Below, in pieces: positions 39,020 through 39,335 of a DNA stretch of 39,335 nt. The notes beneath the pieces are model-generated. The model ran no database searches and was not told the DNA's origin. It saw nothing but the letters and a program-made list of their open reading frames with translations. Both the position numbers and the translations under genes were made by a program. Positions within the stretch are counted from its first letter, which is position 1, and each line of letters opens with the position of its first letter. This DNA is from Streptomyces filipinensis (GTDB taxonomy: Bacteria > Actinomycetota > Actinomycetes > Streptomycetales > Streptomycetaceae): assembly GCF_014649495.1 (NCBI RefSeq), contig NZ_BMTD01000034.1, positions 21,719 to 61,053 on the forward strand, given 5' to 3'.

Positions 39020-39283
39020 ACCATCGAAGGCGGCGTGCGATGCGTGGACGCCTTCGGCTACACCGACTTCACCGAGGACCTGAAGAAATTCGACATCCCC
39101 ACCCTGGTGGTGCACGGCGACGACGACCAGGTCGTGCCCATCGACGCCACCGGCCGCAAGTCCGCCCAGATCATCCCGGACGCCGAGCTGAAGGTGTACG
39201 AGGGCAGCTCCCACGGCATCGCGATGGTGCCGGGCGACAAGGAGAGGTTCAACCGGGACCTGCTGGAATTCCTCAACAAGTAG
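39020..39283 (+). pseudogene. Alpha/beta hydrolase (chloroperoxidase-like) C-terminal remnant
   Basis: The frame reads VRCVDAFGYTDFTEDLKKFD, IPTLVVHGDDDQVVPIDATG, RKSAQIIPDAELKVYEGSSH, GIAMVPGDKERFNRDLLEFL and NK. It carries the catalytic Asp (GDDDQVVP) and His (SSHG) of non-haem chloroperoxidase-type hydrolases. The nucleophile Ser elbow and the whole N-terminal half are missing upstream, so it cannot be active. The stop and terminator are intact. Confidence 0.8.
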
Positions 39284-39288
39284 CAGCC

Positions 39289-39309
39289 GACCCTGCCAGC
39301 CGCAGGGTC
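39289..39309 (+). terminator. 8-bp hairpin after the hydrolase remnant
   Basis: The arms GACCCTGC and GCAGGGTC have a 5-base loop, 6 bases after the stop codon, followed by TTG. Likely the original terminator of the hydrolase gene. Confidence 0.65.
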
Positions 39310-39335
39310 TTGCTCGCCTTCGCCCAGGACGACGA

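Noticed and set aside
1..39335. CRISPR array, rRNA genes, prophage structural genes, biosynthetic gene cluster
   Set aside because: No regularly spaced repeats, no rRNA sequence, no capsid, tail or terminase proteins and no polyketide or peptide synthetase modules were found; the only holin-like gene belongs to a chromosomal envelope operon.

Overview
The window is high-GC actinobacterial DNA, most likely from a Streptomyces. The signs are GC-biased third positions, GTG and TTG starts behind purine-rich ribosome sites, an initiator tRNA of streptomycete type, and typical streptomycete families (HelD-like RNA polymerase ATPase, DUF3618/DUF4235 envelope operon, CGNR zinc-finger regulator, SpoIIE-type phosphatase, mini-LexA, NucA/NucB secreted nuclease). 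It reads as an accessory chromosome-arm or plasmid-like region. About 25 intact genes sit between roughly as many decayed gene pieces, and there are fragments of at least five insertion-sequence families (IS200/IS605, IS630, IS5 several times, IS1380 twice, IS21).

Layout: 1-5 kb: end of a BRCT-domain gene, a secreted beta-helix protein, a tnpB remnant, a beta-carbonic anhydrase, an IHF-like scrap and a MerR regulator. 5.2 kb: initiator tRNA-Met with a perfect 16-bp hairpin behind it. 5.5-10.8 kb: dead IS630 transposase, a Fic/Doc-type toxin-antitoxin pair with a direct-repeat operator, a HelD-like ATPase with a palindrome upstream, a frameshifted colicin-immunity-like gene, and an SDR oxidoreductase. 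10.9-15 kb: nested IS5/IS1380 remnants, the 3' end of a meaB-like GTPase gene, and a secreted BNR-repeat (sialidase-like) protein, bracketed by two 178-bp direct repeats that are IS1380 start regions. 15-19.7 kb: pentapeptide-repeat membrane protein, IS5 and ATP-dependent ligase scraps, and a LysR regulator divergent from a quinone-oxidoreductase-like gene with an inverted repeat between them. 19.8-22.1 kb: a holin-like/DUF3618/DUF4235 operon and a small hydrophobic protein. 22.2-24.6 kb: IS21 scrap, a NucA/NucB nuclease gene broken by several frameshifts, and an intact gene behind it that may be its inhibitor. 24.6-28 kb: mostly IS5 remnants plus a lower-GC patch with a small membrane protein. 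28.1-32 kb: a divergent TPR-like/CGNR-regulator pair with three evenly spaced operator half-sites, a mini-LexA, a PP2C phosphatase and a dehydrogenase remnant. 32.1-39.3 kb: carbonic-anhydrase-like protein, MBL-fold hydrolase, a compact cobalt-type nitrile hydratase operon (beta-alpha-activator), an NmrA-type protein, several remnants, an enoyl-CoA hydratase and the C-terminus of an alpha/beta hydrolase.

No single large new system is evident. The most promising leads are the dead nuclease with an intact possible inhibitor (22.8-24.6 kb), the CGNR/TPR divergent pair with its triple operator (28.1-29.3 kb), the Fic toxin with an atypical active-site motif (6.2-6.9 kb), and the palindrome in front of the HelD-like gene (7.3 kb). 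All family assignments come from reading the protein sequences; no database search was run.
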